DNA of 64,000 nt, from contig CM076991.1 in assembly GCA_039090855.1 (NCBI GenBank), forward strand, positions 74,155,349 to 74,219,348, in the 5' to 3' direction. The stretch is from Macrothele yani. Its lineage: Eukaryota > Arthropoda > Arachnida > Araneae > Macrothelidae. Under the pieces are notes generated by a model. That model was not told where the DNA came from. It did not search any database and saw only the letters and a program-made list of their open reading frames with translations. This document shows, one piece after another, positions 44,521 through 55,668 of this stretch; positions within the stretch are counted from its first letter, which is position 1; each line of letters opens with the position of its first letter. Made by a program: the position numbers and the translations under genes.

Positions 44521-47385
44521 CAGGGGAAAAAAATAAGCGGTATTGCATCGTTGTTTGCGAAGCAAACTCATATTTGAATTGCAAAACTACGACTCAAAGT
44601 TTGAAAATGAAATTTCCATTAAAATGTTCAATCCATAGAGCAATTAATTATTTATCGGAAATACGATTTTGCTTACACGTGAAGAAAAAATCAAATTCAC
44701 GTATTCGTAACTTCACGAATATTTTATGTTTGCTTTCATCTGGAAATAGCTTGCTCATGTAGCTTTAGCTGTACAGTTTTGAGGTGGTCATCGTCCGACC
44801 GAAGAGCCGTCTATGATTGGTTCCACGTTCCCGCCTGTCTGCACCATGAGACACTTAAGGACAGATGCTGTTATCACTGTTTTTGGGTTTGGCTGCCACT
44901 TAATTTTAGGGGAATGTTCCTTTTGTTGTTCTACTCTTCATTATCTGAAATCATGGCTACCACAGTAAAATATCAACCATGAAAAGGTGGATGGAGGAAT
45001 TAGATCCAGAAGGTAGTTGGTTATGCTATGATGTTGACACCGATAAAATCTCCATCCTGTCTACCTATAGCGAAATTTGTCTCAAGAATGTTGAGAGCAT
45101 AATTTTTTTTCGAAATTTCAATTCTTTTTTTATTGATGGAGTTTCTGGATTTATTATTAAAAAGAACAATGTGGTAAAACACACCAGATATTCACCGAGC
45201 CAGTGTCTCCAAGGCAGAACATAAAGAAAAATCGCTCGCTGATTTTTTATCAAAGAACATCTATTGGTAAGTCAATGATTATTGCTTCCAATGCATCTAA
45301 AGCAAGAACTGGAAAATTAATTGATATAGCACATAGGATTGCCAAAGGGTAAATTCCATTTTTGAAATTTCTTAAAATTACGGAGTTAGACAAACGCCAT
45401 GGTGTTAATGTAGATCAAACTTACCATTCATCCATGATCAGTGCTGAATTGATGGAGTGCATTGCTAATGTTTTCAAAACTGATTTGCGCAATGACTTAA
45501 GAAAGACAGACTATTTTACTTTTTTATTGATAGCAGTATATATGTTAGTGTATCTGAAATTGACATTATTTGTATCATGCATGTCAATGAAGTAGGAGAT
45601 ACCAAATTCCCATTCCTGGCATTAAAAGAACTGAAAAATACTGATGCTAAAGGTATCGAAAATGCAATTTCAGAGTCCATTGCAGGATTTGGAGTAGTCT
45701 ATTTTGAAAATAAATGAATTGGATTTTTAGCTGACGGAGCAAATATTAACATGGGACAGAGGAAAAGTGTTGCAGCTCTTTTGAAGAAAACTACCCTTGT
45801 TTAGTGTAATAAATCATCACTTTGAAGATTTGCATACTCTAAAGAAATGTGTACATACTCTAAAAGATTTTATGCTGTCAATATATTTTTAATAGGTACA
45901 TAAGTTGATGGAAGACATTCATAATTTTTATGAAAAAAGTGCCAAACAAATTAGAGACTTTCGTGAGCTATCAAGAATACTCAATGAAGATGTATTGGAT
46001 ACACCAGCTTTGTGAGTCATGACACCCGATGGGTTTCACATATGCAAAGAGCCAATGACATGCTGATTAAAAATTATTTTGTTATTGTACAACTTGGAGA
46101 AAAAGCAGGATTACAGGCATTTTGAGAAAAATTAAGTTCATTAAAATTTGTAACTTGGCTGCTGTTGCTTTGCAACATTTTATGTTCTTTGTCAAAATTA
46201 TCTGTCTCTCCAGTTGGATGATGTGGATATACCTTGTATTTTGCACGCATTAGAAGAATGCTATGATTCTATCGAAATTATGAAGAAAAAAAAGTTTTGG
46301 GCCAAACTGTCCAAAATTTTACAAGACGTACCAAACGTATCAGTTTGTGATTACAGTGACTGTGATTCAGTTAAAACTGTAGAATTTCGTCGCATTGAAC
46401 TGAGCTGTAATTTGACAGGAGATGTATTCTATGAAAATTGTGAATATCTGTTAAATCATATTGATCAGTGTGTAAATACCTGGCTCGGTGACTTGCACGA
46501 AAATCAGATTTCCGACGTTGCCAAGCTGTTAGAGCCTAAGCTTTGGCCAACAGACAAATCTACTATTGCAAATTTTGGTGATTTTCGAATTAATGTATTA
46601 ACTGAACATTTCAGTGAGTTGTTGACTGCCAACAACGTTGACAACGACACAATTCAAGAGGACTGAGATTATTTCAAAACCTTTTGGTTAAGAAATCTAC
46701 AACACCTGTCAAACAAAGCAACAGTTATGGAAATGTTTGAAAGAAAAGTATGCCAATTAATTCCCAAATTTAAACCACATGATAAATAACATGAAATTAT
46801 TGCCCATATCCAATGCTAAGGTCGAACGCGCATTTTCTGCGATGAAAAGAATAAACACAGATTTCCGTAATCGGCTGAATTCTGATGCTTTGAAGCAGCT
46901 ATTGCGGATAACGCTAGAAGGATCAGAACTATGCTAGTTTCACCCTGAAGAAGCAGTGGAGGTATTTTTTTTTTAAAAAGAAGCCCCAACGCAAAAGTGT
47001 GAAGTCTTACGGGAAAAGAAAGAGAGCAGACGCAGAACTTGAAGCTACCACAAGTTCAGGAATACTCTAACTTTCAAGTGACAGTACGTAGCTGTTGCAA
47101 TGTGTGGCCAGGTAACATTTTATCATATATCCATAGAAAGAAAAATTTGTACTTTTTACATATCTGTTAAAATATTTTTAAATTTTACTTTTCATTACTG
47201 ATTAGAGTATTTTCGATAGATGTTGAAAGGTGCTGGTAATAGTTTTATTTAATAATAAATTATTAGTCACTTAAATAAAAAAAAAAAGTCTCAGAAGTGC
47301 TCCATATAATTACTCAATTGCTCCGTAATGCTAAATTCGAGAAGCAAAATTGCTCCCCCAAAAATTTCAGTTATTTTTCACCCTG
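44521..47385 (+). mobile_element. hAT transposon (TTF zinc-finger/ZNF862-like group)
   Basis: Ends CAGGGGAAAAAAATAA and, inverted, CAGGGTGAAAAATAAC, flanked by 8-bp repeats ATGAAAAG (44513-44520) and ATGAGAAG (47386-47393). The 2865-bp element is inserted in the LINE. The right end continues as GAAATTTTTGGGGGAGC (inverted). Confidence 0.87.
44952..46935 (+). pseudogene. hAT transposase, TTF-type zinc finger, broken
   Basis: Order: KRWMEELDPEGSWLCYD (TTF-like finger region), SIISAELMECIAN-like MISAELMECIANVF, ISEIDIICIMHVNEVGDTKF in a second frame, GFLADGANINMGQRKSVAAL, a 150-codon frame from MDDVDIPCILHALEECYDS to DNDTIQED, and the hAT dimerisation tail SNAKVERAFSAMKRINTDFR and NRLNSDALKQLLRITLEG near 46810-46920. 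At least five frame breaks are present. Confidence 0.85.
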
Positions 47386-47393
47386 ATGAGAAG

Positions 47394-48908
47394 CAGAATT
47401 TGGTTTTTAAGTCTAATAACCTTATGTATTTATTCTGTAATATTTGTAGTTTATTGATATTGATTTCAGTGGTTTGTCCCCATGTGAAAAAGCCATAATT
47501 AATATGTGGTTGTATGAGTGTGTATAAAAGTTTTAAATGTCTTAGTTGTTAGACTTTTGCAATCCCAATCTTTTTAGAGATTCGATTTGCAATTGAATCT
47601 ATATGGTTATTCCTTGTTAGGTCAGAATTTTAAATAATTCCCAAATACCTATTCAATAGTAAAACCTCCTTACTATCATGTCTTCTGTTATACACATGTT
47701 TTATACCATTGGATTCTAAGGCTACCACCCTGAAAGTAAGAATTGTTTAATATACAAGATGCCCTTATTGGATCTTTTAACATATCTTAAAGGAGCAATT
47801 GGTAATGCACAGTTTAATCTATTATATAAGTACTTACTATTGTTATAGCTGGTTATTTACATCTTCTGTTCTTCATGAGTCATGACCATCTCCCATTCAT
47901 CCCTGCCTGCAGAAATCTGCAGGCAGGGATGAATGGGAGGTGGTCATGAAAAACAGAGGATGTAAATAACCAGCTATAACAATAGCAAGTACTTATATAA
48001 TATATTAAACTATACATTACCAATTACTCCTTTTAAGATATAATGTTAAGAGACCCAATAAGGGCACGTTGTGTATATTAAACAATTCTTTCTTTCGGGT
48101 TGGTTGCCTTTGAATCTGATTATGTAAAAAACGTGTATAACAGAAGATATGACAGTAAGATGGCTTTACTGTTGGGTAAGATACAATAAAACACGTTAAT
48201 TTAGTATGCTCAGCATGATATTGTGAATGAGTCAACTCAAATTCTCATATACGGTACTCAAAACTTTGTACTACATCAATAGGTGCATTATTCAGAAGTA
48301 AATATGGAACTTGTGTTAGTGATATTTTCTGTCTAGTAAAGACAAGAAGTTTGGTTTTACTAACATTAATTATAAGTTCATTATATGTGAACAATTCTGA
48401 ATAAATTTTAATTGTAGATTTGCTTGAATAACCATTTCATTGAGATTTTTTCTATTGAATAATATTGTTGTATCATCTGCATAAAGAATTATTTTGTTAT
48501 TAGATGTTATATTAAAAATATCATTGATGTATAAATTAAATAATAAGGGACCCAGAACTGAGCTGTGAATTAACCCCTGAAGTAACCGGTAACATCGGTG
48601 ATTGTGATTGATCAACGATAGTATATTGAAATCTGTCAGCTAAATAATTACTGAATAAAGTATGTGAAGTACCCCTCACTCCCACATTATATAATTTAGT
48701 TAAAATAAATTGATGATTGAGAGTATCAAACGCTTTGGTTAAATCCAAAATTACAGCTAGTGTAATGATTTTTTATTCTAGATTTGATTTTTTTTTTTTT
48801 TTTTTGGATTATATTCTGTAGGTGTAAGAGGATTCTGTTGATTTATTGGGTTGAAACCCAAACTGTTTTTTTTAAATGATATTAAATTTTTGTAAGTGGC
48901 TCATTCCA
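47394..48908 (-). pseudogene. LINE RT domain and tail segment
   Basis: QFGFQPINQQNPLTPTEY, then LAVILDLTKAFDTLNHQF (catalytic Asp), SVLGPLLFNLYINDIF and IILYADDTTILF (YADD intact), then degraded sequence and WGQTTEININKLQ-like near 47430-47500. A frameshift lies between the two main frames near 48540. A large palindrome (47669-48160) disrupts the tail. Confidence 0.85.
47669..48160. repeat. Large imperfect palindrome in LINE tail
   Basis: Arms of about 245 bp (47669-47913 and 47919-48160) are about 85 percent alike as reverse complements. The centre is CCTGCCTGCAG, AAAT, CTGCAGGCAGG. It includes ACAATAG and ATAACCAGCTATAAC on the right arm. It probably arose by inverted duplication of LINE sequence. 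Confidence 0.85.
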
Positions 48909-49034
48909 CATGAAATCACCAGATTTAAAAAAAAATTAGTTGTAGGTTTTTTTATTTTTTTATTTTCTTTATTTTTTACGCTTTTCAACCGTAGGTTGAA
49001 GAAGCGTATATGCTCCAGCTTTGTCCATCTGTTC

Positions 49035-49755
49035 GCACGATAACTCGCGTAAAAATGGTTCGATTTCGATGAAATTTTAGTATGTGGTAGGGGACCACCT
49101 GGGGACGAACCCTATTGAAAATGGGTGAAATGGGGTCAAAGGGCACGACATTGGAGCGGGATCCATTCCATCACCCTTATGCTTCATAACTTGCGTAAAA
49201 ATGGTTCGAGTTCAATGAAATTTTAGTATGTGGTAGGGGACCAACTGGGGATGAACCCTATTGAAAATGGGTGAAATGCGGTCAAAGGTCAGGACATAGG
49301 AGCAGGATCCATTCCATTGCCCTTATTCATCATAACTTGCGTGAAAATGGTTCGATTTCAATGAAATTGTAGTATGGGGTACGGGACCACCTGGGGACGA
49401 ATTGTATCGAAAATGGGGTCAAAGGTCACGACATAGGAGTGGGATCCATTCCACAACCCTTATGTGTCATAACTTGCGTAAAAATGTTTCGAGTTCAATG
49501 AAATTTTAGTATGTGGTAAGAGACCAACTGGTGACGAACCCTATTGAAAATGAGCGAAATGGGGTCAAAATTCATGATATAGGAGCGGGATCTATTCCCC
49601 CACCCTTATGCATTATAACTTAGGTAAAATGCTTCGATTGAGACAAAACTTTATCATGTTCCGGAAGTATACTTTAGTGGTTCTGTTGAATATCATCGAG
49701 ATGGGGTCAAAGGTCAGGTCATAGGAGCGAGATTTATTTTACAGCCATTATCCTC
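49035..49755 (+). repeat. ~145-bp tandem repeat, five units
   Basis: Units near 49040, 49186, 49328, 49467 and 49613: CATAACTTGCGTAAAAATGG, TTCGATTTCAATGAAATTTT, GGGGACCACCTGGGGACGAA, GGGGTCAAAGGTCA and AGGAGCGGGATCCATTCC. The last unit is diverged. The array expands only the left arm of the long-TIR element. Confidence 0.85.
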
Positions 49756-50121
49756 ATAACTTGAATAATAATTTGACTAATGATTTCTGGTATGTTGGAA
49801 AGCATATCATAATCAATGCATTGCATGATTTCACTAACTTGTTTTATATGTAACAGTACAACATAAAGGTACCCTGAAAACAAAGTTTGGGATTTATTTT
49901 TCCAACCCCTTTGGAGATATATGGTCCTCAAACCCGCCAACATGAGCTAAAATAAGGGTTATCGTTAATTAACACAAATTGAGTAATTGTAAAGATAATG
50001 ACACTTAATGGGTGTCTAAATAGAGGTAATAATCTGTACATTCGTATGTAATAACCTCATTTCCATAAACATAGAATTGAGTGAAAACACACAAAGTCAC
50101 GTATTTTAAAAGGTTCGTTTA

Positions 50122-50160
50122 GCGGTAGCTTTCGGTCATCCTACGACCTTGATCACCCGC
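50122..50160 (-). ncRNA. Hammerhead variant with G3-C8 core, copy 1
   Basis: The minus strand has stem I GCGG/CCGC, core GTGATCA, stem II GGTC/GACC, GAA and palindromic AGCT. It has the same layout as 50245-50283. Confidence 0.55.
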
Positions 50161-50176
50161 AATCGACTGGATGATC

Positions 50177-50216
50177 ACGGGTGATCAAGGTCATAGGATG
50201 ACCAAAAGCTACCCCT
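50177..50216 (+). ncRNA. Hammerhead variant, copy 2 (defective)
   Basis: Core GTGATCA is kept, but GAA before stem III reads AAA and stem I is ACGG/CCCC. Confidence 0.45.
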
Positions 50217-50244
50217 AAACGAACCTTTTTAGATCCAGTCAATC

Positions 50245-50283
50245 GCGGGTGATCAAGGTTGTAGGATAACCGAAAGCTACCGC
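50245..50283 (+). ncRNA. Hammerhead variant with G3-C8 core, copy 3
   Basis: Stem I GCGG (50245-50248) pairs with CCGC (50280-50283). The core reads GTGATCA (50249-50255) in place of CTGATGA, i.e. C3G plus G8C. Stem II is GGTT/AACC (50257-50260 and 50268-50271), GAA is at 50272-50274, stem III AGCT is palindromic, and A is at the cleavage position. Confidence 0.6.
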
Positions 50284-50566
50284 TAAACAAACCTTTTACC
50301 ATACGTGACTTTGTGTGTTTTCGCTCGATTCTATGTTCGCGTGTTATTGTCACGTGAAGCCTGAGTTTAAACCAAACTCATTTCCTTAGCATAATAATTC
50401 ATCAGGTTGTAGTAGGGGGGGGGGTCAAAGTTCAAGGTCACAGTGCCAGTTTCTCCACTTTTCGGCAGCATTTTTATATCAGAAGGGTACTACACAAAGT
50501 GAAATTTTTTGCAGGCAATCCTCATATGTTGCTAAGAATGTTAAAGCATATTTCAACATCTGTTAT

Positions 50567-50757
50567 GCCGCCCCGGTGGCGCAGTGGTCTAAGCGATGGC
50601 CTCTGATCATTCGTGAAAGGGGTCCTGGTTCTAATCCCGTTGAGGCATGGATGTTGTGTTTGTGTTACGGCACGGGCTCTCTCCCTTCCTCGGATCCAGT
50701 AATCCTAAATTAGGGACGGGCGACTGCTTATAGCCCATTGAGATGCTTTTTTTTTTT
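50567..50757 (+). mobile_element. tRNA-derived SINE
   Basis: GCCGCCCCGGTGGCGCAGTG head, B box mutated (GGTTCTAATCC), body to GCCCATTGAGATGC, 3' end truncated into a T run. It is inserted in the left arm of the long-TIR element. Confidence 0.9.
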
Positions 50758-51822
50758 AATCAGAAAATACTTTATAACTGCAACATTGCCAAAATTTCTG
50801 TTTTTGGGATACAATAAATCAAAAGAGGTAGCAGATAAACACCTTATTTTTTCTGAGAACTATATTCTATTGCATATCTAAATATTCTCAAAGTCTTGTT
50901 TTGTGTTTCACAATAGTTTCTGAAATAATGATAATGCAAATTTGTCCTTCATGGTATGCAATATGATCATACTTTTAGCATTTAATCTAACATGAAATAG
51001 TTAGCAAAGCATGCATTTAATAAATATGTTTACTTTAATACATTAAAAATGTATATAATTGTTTTGCAAAGTAATAAGGCCGGTCATTGTTACTATGCAA
51101 CTGCAATACTCCCCCCCTCCCCCATTTGTTTCCAAAAAATGTTCCGAACAAATTCTTATTTGCATTCATGTTGTAGGTCTTTTTGCTAAACTATAATGTC
51201 CTTGCCCAGTTTTAAGGGTTTTGGAAAAGTGATGCAATCATAAACTAACATGTCATCATTCATGGCAGTCTGATATGTACATTTGAAGGACTTTCAGTGT
51301 TGGATGATGCAATACAATCAGATGTTGCATCATCCACCTCAAGTAGTAGAACTCAAGTCTGCTGTCAATTCAGTCAGCTTAGAACCTTTGAGGGTGAAAC
51401 ATCCATGTTTCTTAGCTTTGTTTCAAGTTTATAATATCACTGTTGTAAATATGTATAATTTCTATGCAAATCAGATTTGCTGAATTAGTTTTAAAGTTGT
51501 GTAATCCAATTTTTTGATTAATACTACAAATTCAGAAATTATTTGTATCATAAGTGTATTCAGTAATGTAGTGCTGTGTTGGTGTCTTGACTGAGGAAGA
51601 CTGTATTAATGCATCATACAGCTCTTTAAGAAAAGTGACTAAAATTTATAAGTATTCACCTGAGCAACAGAAATTATTAAAAATCAGAATTAAAGACTAT
51701 ATTCAAAGTGTATGTGAGCACCATGAAATTAAATATTTGGATAAGTACCACCACTTGTATAGACAAATAAAGGTAACTTGATCACGCTAGTTACGTTAAC
51801 TGAAAACTTTTACAAAAAGTTC

Positions 51823-51866
51823 GTAAGTTGGAAGCTTTCGACCTTATCTTAGGTCTTCATCACGCC
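51823..51866 (-). ncRNA. Hammerhead-like motif, PLE-E left
   Basis: An identical inverted copy of 52153-52195. Confidence 0.5.
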
Positions 51867-52120
51867 AATGGAGGACTAAGATTGTTGCCAGATTCTACAT
51901 TTGAATTTTTCCTATTTTTGTTGCCAAAACTTAGAATTGATCTCCAGATCAACGGAATGTAGAGAGGAGATTCAGAGTTGCAAGTCATTGAGTTGAAAAT
52001 AATTTCTATGCTTTCACGGTAACGGAGGGCAAAACGATTGTCAAAAGAAGCAATTCGTTTTGCTTCGTTCCAGTGGGGAACTGCAGATGTGTCTTCCATT
52101 GTCAAAATAGACAAGGCAGT
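51860..52120 (-). pseudogene. PLE-E GIY-YIG C-terminal part
   Basis: The minus strand reads AVPHWNEAKRIASFDNRFAL, then RYRESIEIIFNSMTCNSES, where RES probably carries the nuclease Glu. The GIY and YIG boxes are not present in this truncated copy. Confidence 0.75.
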
Positions 52121-52152
52121 ATTAGGATTGGCTTTCGAAACATCTTTTCTAT

Positions 52153-52195
52153 GTTGGCGTGATGAAGACCTAAGATAAGGTCGAAAGCTTCCAAC
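52153..52195 (+). ncRNA. Hammerhead-like motif, PLE-E right
   Basis: Stem I GTTGG (52153-52157) pairs with CCAAC (52191-52195). The core is C, an extra G, then TGATGA. Stem II is GACCT/AGGTC, GAA is at 52183-52185, and stem III AGCT is palindromic. The extra G between core positions 3 and 4 may weaken activity. Confidence 0.55.
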
Positions 52196-53714
52196 TTACG
52201 AACTTTTTGTAAAAGTTTTCAGTTAACGTAACTAGCGTGATCAAGTTACCTTTATTTGTTAATATTGTTACGTGTTTTGCCCATCATCGTCACACTTGTA
52301 TAGAAATACATGTTGTGATCCATACAGCATCCATGAAAAAATAATAAAGAAATCACTGTGTGAGATAACCATCAGCTTTGCTGAAGAACACTCACATCTG
52401 GAACTACAGCTTGTGCCTGGGAAATCTCTATGTTCTAACTGTCAAAAAATAGCCACTAAGAGTGACAAGACTCATCAAAGAACAGGAAAATGCAAGAAAG
52501 TAAATTACAAATTTGTATAAGAAATCATACTCTGAATCTGTTATTTCAGACCATGATGCTGAAACTGATGAGAATAGCTTGTATGAACCAGAACATGTTA
52601 AATTAGAATCAGTTAATCAAGCATGTGGAATTTTAGGAATTTCTCCAGTGAAAGCTCAAACTTTGCCAGCACAGAGGAGACATACTGCCATAGAAAAAAA
52701 AGTTACCCAAATATCTGGCAATGTTTCACATAAACTGCATGATTCGTTTGATGTTTATAATGAACCCAGCACTTCAAAATCAAAGGAGACAAAACAACAG
52801 AATGAATATGAAACATTAATTTCAAACCTTAAAACAAAGATAAATAATGTTGCCAGTTTTGAAGAAAAGGTCAGGATTATTAGCTTGCTTCCACAATCAT
52901 AGTCATTTTCCAAAATTTGTGCACAATTTGAAGTCAGTGAATACCTTGTACAAACAACTAGAAGAATTGTACAAAATTTCACTCACAACTTATTAACAAA
53001 CATACAGTATTTTAACACCAGAAGACATGTTCAAATACTGTACAGAAAAAATAAAAGGAATACAATTCCTTTTTGTATCACAAAAAGATATTGATGAAAA
53101 AAATGTCATATGTGCAAATAGATATGCTTCTGCTTTAAAAATAGCAAACACTAGAATTCATCATTGCTTTATTCCAATGGAGAACAATAGATTAAGAATT
53201 CAACTTGTGTCGAGCAGCAAGAAATATGAAGTTGTTAACATATCTGAAGTTTTTGCAAATACAGAACTTGCGGAGGAATAAAAAAAAATTGGTGATTACA
53301 CTGCATGTGTGTATGAATCAAAATGGTGGCTTGGCATTATCAAAGAATGTTCTGAAGAACACATATTTCAAAATTCAAATTTTTCATCCACCAGGGCCAG
53401 GAACATCATTTTCTTTGTCAACTAATGACTAAGCATGGGTTCAACAGGCCAACATTTTAAAAGTCCTCACACCACTGCAATTAACCACTGCTACTGGAAG
53501 AGGACACATTACCCTAAAACTGTCTTTGACGCCATTGCTAGTAGGTGATTTAAAACACATCTGAAAGAATGTTTTAATTTGCTGTCCCATAATTTTATTT
53601 TTCATGTTAACTTTGTACTATGCTATACAAACAGGTGAATGACTTCTATGGTGGGCGTAATATATTTTTGTAGACTGAAATGGGTCAATTTATATTATCA
53701 TTATTTTGGAAACT

Positions 53715-54165
53715 ATTGAGAAACACAAAACAAAACAGGTCGCAGACTAGAAACTCGTATAGCTGAGCATAAAGCAGCTATAAAAAATTGCTTCAATAAG
53801 ACTGGATTAGATAGGCATGTTAGAGAAACTGGGCACAGCATGGATTGGAATTCCCTTAAAGTAATCAGTTTCCAAAGCAATTTCCAAAAAGAAAACTGAA
53901 AGAAGGAATAGAGATTGAGAAAAATCAAAATTCCATCATCAATGACTGCAAAGGATTTTCCCTGCCTAACATCTGGCAGGATTTGTTGCAAAATAACCTA
54001 AACCGTCAAGGTAAACCATAACCGTGATAGTGACAAGTAAAAAGTGATAACAACAAGACAGCCTGATGAAGGAGAAGAGTTTTCTCCGAAAATTTGCTAT
54101 TAATGAAAAAATTTCCTAGTAAAATTCCCATAAAAGTTGCTTTAGATTATTAATTCAATTAAACT
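53715..54165 (+). pseudogene. PLE-B 3' end fragment (GIY-YIG and pLTR)
   Basis: RRLETRIAEHKAAIKNCFNK then TGLDRHVRETGHSMDWNSLK match PLE-B at 32.6 kb. One frame break precedes EIEKNQNSIIND. The pLTR with an intact hammerhead follows. It is inserted near the right arm of the long-TIR element. Confidence 0.85.
54060..54098 (+). ncRNA. Hammerhead ribozyme motif, PLE-B
   Basis: Stem I AGC (54060-54062) pairs with GCT (54096-54098). Core CTGATGA is at 54063-54069 with one extra A, stem II GGAGAA/TTCTCC is perfect, GAA is at 54088-54090, AATT is stem III, and U is at the cleavage position. Confidence 0.75.
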
Positions 54166-54682
54166 AGGAAGCCATTTCTCAACATGAGCTTTATTAAAAA
54201 AATAAGGTGTTTTTCTGCTACCCCTTTTTATTTATTGTATCCCAAAAACGGAAATTTTGGCAATGTTGCAGTTATAAAATATTTTCTGAATGAAAAGGGA
54301 AAACATAACACAACTTGAAATGTGCTTTAACATTCTTTGCAACATATGAGGATTGCCTGAAAAAGTATTCACTTTGTGTTTAAGTACTTGGTATAAAAAT
54401 GCTGCCGAAAAGTAGCGAACTCAGCACTGTGACCTTGAACTTTGACCCCCTACAACCTGCTGAATCATTGTGCTATGTAAATGAGGTTATTACATATGAA
54501 TATACTGGTTATTATCTCTATTCTCTATTTAGGCACCCATTAAGTGTCTCCAAAGGGGTTGGGAAAATAAATCCCAAACTTTGTTTTCAGGGTACTTTTC
54601 TGTTGTATGTAACATATAAAAAAAAATGAAGAAAATCAAAAAACTTGCATCTAAGTGAATTCATATAGAATGACCTAAATAT

Positions 54683-55293
54683 GAAATTAATCTTGTGTAG
54701 ATAAATTTTTCTGAGATTTTAGCAAAGATTGACATATTAGCTATGGGGCGATAACTGTTAGCTTCATTTCTCACACCAGATTTATATATAAGTGTAATTT
54801 TTAATGCAAGTAGAAATATGTCGGTAGTGAATACAAGGTTGAAGATGTTTAGTAGTAAGTTTATGATTAGTTTGGCTACATTTTTAATAACAGATGGATG
54901 AATGTCATCATTTTCTGGTCTGGAAGTAGTTTTAATATTGCTTAATTCTTGTAATAGTTCAGTTTTGGATATGGGTAATAAATAAAAAGTTTAATTTACA
55001 TTAGAATTATGAAAATATTGTAAAAAAAATATTATTAAAAGGTTGTGAGTTTATTTTCAGATTTTGAGAGATACTAGTAAAGTGTTCATCAATACGGGTA
55101 GCTATGTATAGTTTATCAGTACTTTTCATACCATTAGAATCTAGTAGAAATGTCTTAATCGGTTTTCCTAGTAAGAAGTTTAGGTGTTTCCAAGTTACTT
55201 TTGAGTCAATTCCTATTAGTAGTTATAATTCTGACTATTATATAGCTCTAATTATTCTACTATTCTCTTTAACGTGCAATGTTTCAAAGTAAC
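54683..55293 (-). pseudogene. LINE pre-RT and RT start segment
   Basis: The minus strand reads WKHLNFLLGKPIKTFLLDSN, TDKLYIATRIDEHFTS, RPENDDIHPSVIKNVAKLI-like and GVRNEANSYRPIA-like pieces in several frames (GVxNxxxSYRPI block of CR1/L2 RTs), ending SEKFIYTRLISYLG. Confidence 0.72.
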
Positions 55294-55505
55294 TTGTACA
55301 ATATTCTAGCAGATAATGCTTACCTTGGCATTCCTTGCTAGCGACGAGACATTTCATACACGTGTTTTCCGGTCTTTGTTGATGCTATTGTCCTAAAGTC
55401 CGTTGTCCGATATGAGTAGCTTTCCTTCAACACACTTTCCGCTGGGCATTCTCGTTGGATCTTCGCTTTAGGGTTCAATCACATCAATTTTTACCGTTCT
55501 TTATT

Positions 55506-55544
55506 CTCGAAATTTTTCACCCATTCTCTGGGCATCCTCAGGAG
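55506..55544 (-). ncRNA. Hammerhead ribozyme motif, PLE-F left
   Basis: The minus strand has stem I CTC/GAG, core CTGAGGA (allowed CUGANGA form), stem II GCCC/GGGT, GAA, palindromic AAATTT and C at the cleavage position. Confidence 0.65.
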
Positions 55545-55668
55545 CGTGGCGACTTTACCACCGATGTTCGTGGTTAACTTTGCGCAAATGGAGTCCGATA
55601 CTCCTTGTTGCCATTCGTCGGATATACTTTCTTGGATATATTTCGTTATCAAGCCCGGCTAGCGCCAT

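Larger units (their letters stand above)
50065..50385. mobile_element. PLE-G pseudo-LTR cluster
   Basis: Three copies of one ~60-bp hammerhead-containing unit, one on the minus strand and two on the plus strand, lie between inverted flanks (TGAGTGAAAACACACAAAGT at 50078 and its near-complement at 50300-50330). There is no coding sequence. It looks like the collapsed ends of a PLE inserted in the left arm. Confidence 0.6.
51764..52292 (-). mobile_element. Short PLE-E copy with inverted ends
   Basis: Flanked by a 12-bp duplication CACTTGTATAGA (51752-51763 and 52293-52304). Perfect 105-bp inverted arms lie at 51764-51868 and 52154-52258, each with a hammerhead-like motif. The arms enclose a minus-strand GIY-YIG C-terminal piece. 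It interrupts the ORF of the long-TIR element, so it is younger. Confidence 0.88.
51240..53480 (+). pseudogene. Putative transposon protein of unassigned family, split and frameshifted
   Basis: Pieces in order: TEEDCINASYSSLRKVTKIY, KYSPEQQKLLKIRIKDYIQS and HEIKYLDKYHHLY (51587-51760); after the PLE-E insertion, RNTCCDPYSIHEKIIKKSLC and LELQLVPGKSLCSNCQKIA (two CxxC-like Cys pairs); then VNQACGILGISPVKAQTLP and EEKVRIISLLPQS; then IGDYTACVYESKWWLGIIKE and FHPPGPGTSFSLS. The CVY..KWW..I and HP.GP..SF motifs remind me of a repetitive protein family common in invertebrate genomes, but I cannot name it. Its place inside long inverted repeats suggests it is transposon-encoded. Confidence 0.6.
48909..54682 (+). 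mobile_element. Long-TIR DNA transposon with unassigned ORF
   Basis: Ends read inward TCATTCCACATGAA and TCATTCTATATGAA, then TCAC. Inverted arms share about 480 bp (49845-50055, 50386-50566 and 50757-50860 against 54195-54640), with shared phrases ACCCTGAAAACAAAGTTTGG, GTCAAAGTTCAAGGTCACAG and GGCAATCCTCATATGTTGC. It is inserted in the LINE, and removing it restores the LINE frame. No clear target duplication. The left arm is expanded by tandem repeats, a PLE remnant and a SINE. The interior ORF is at 51240-53480. Confidence 0.72.

Noticed and set aside
49035..49755. CRISPR array
   Set aside because: Repeats are contiguous with no unique spacers and the DNA is eukaryotic.
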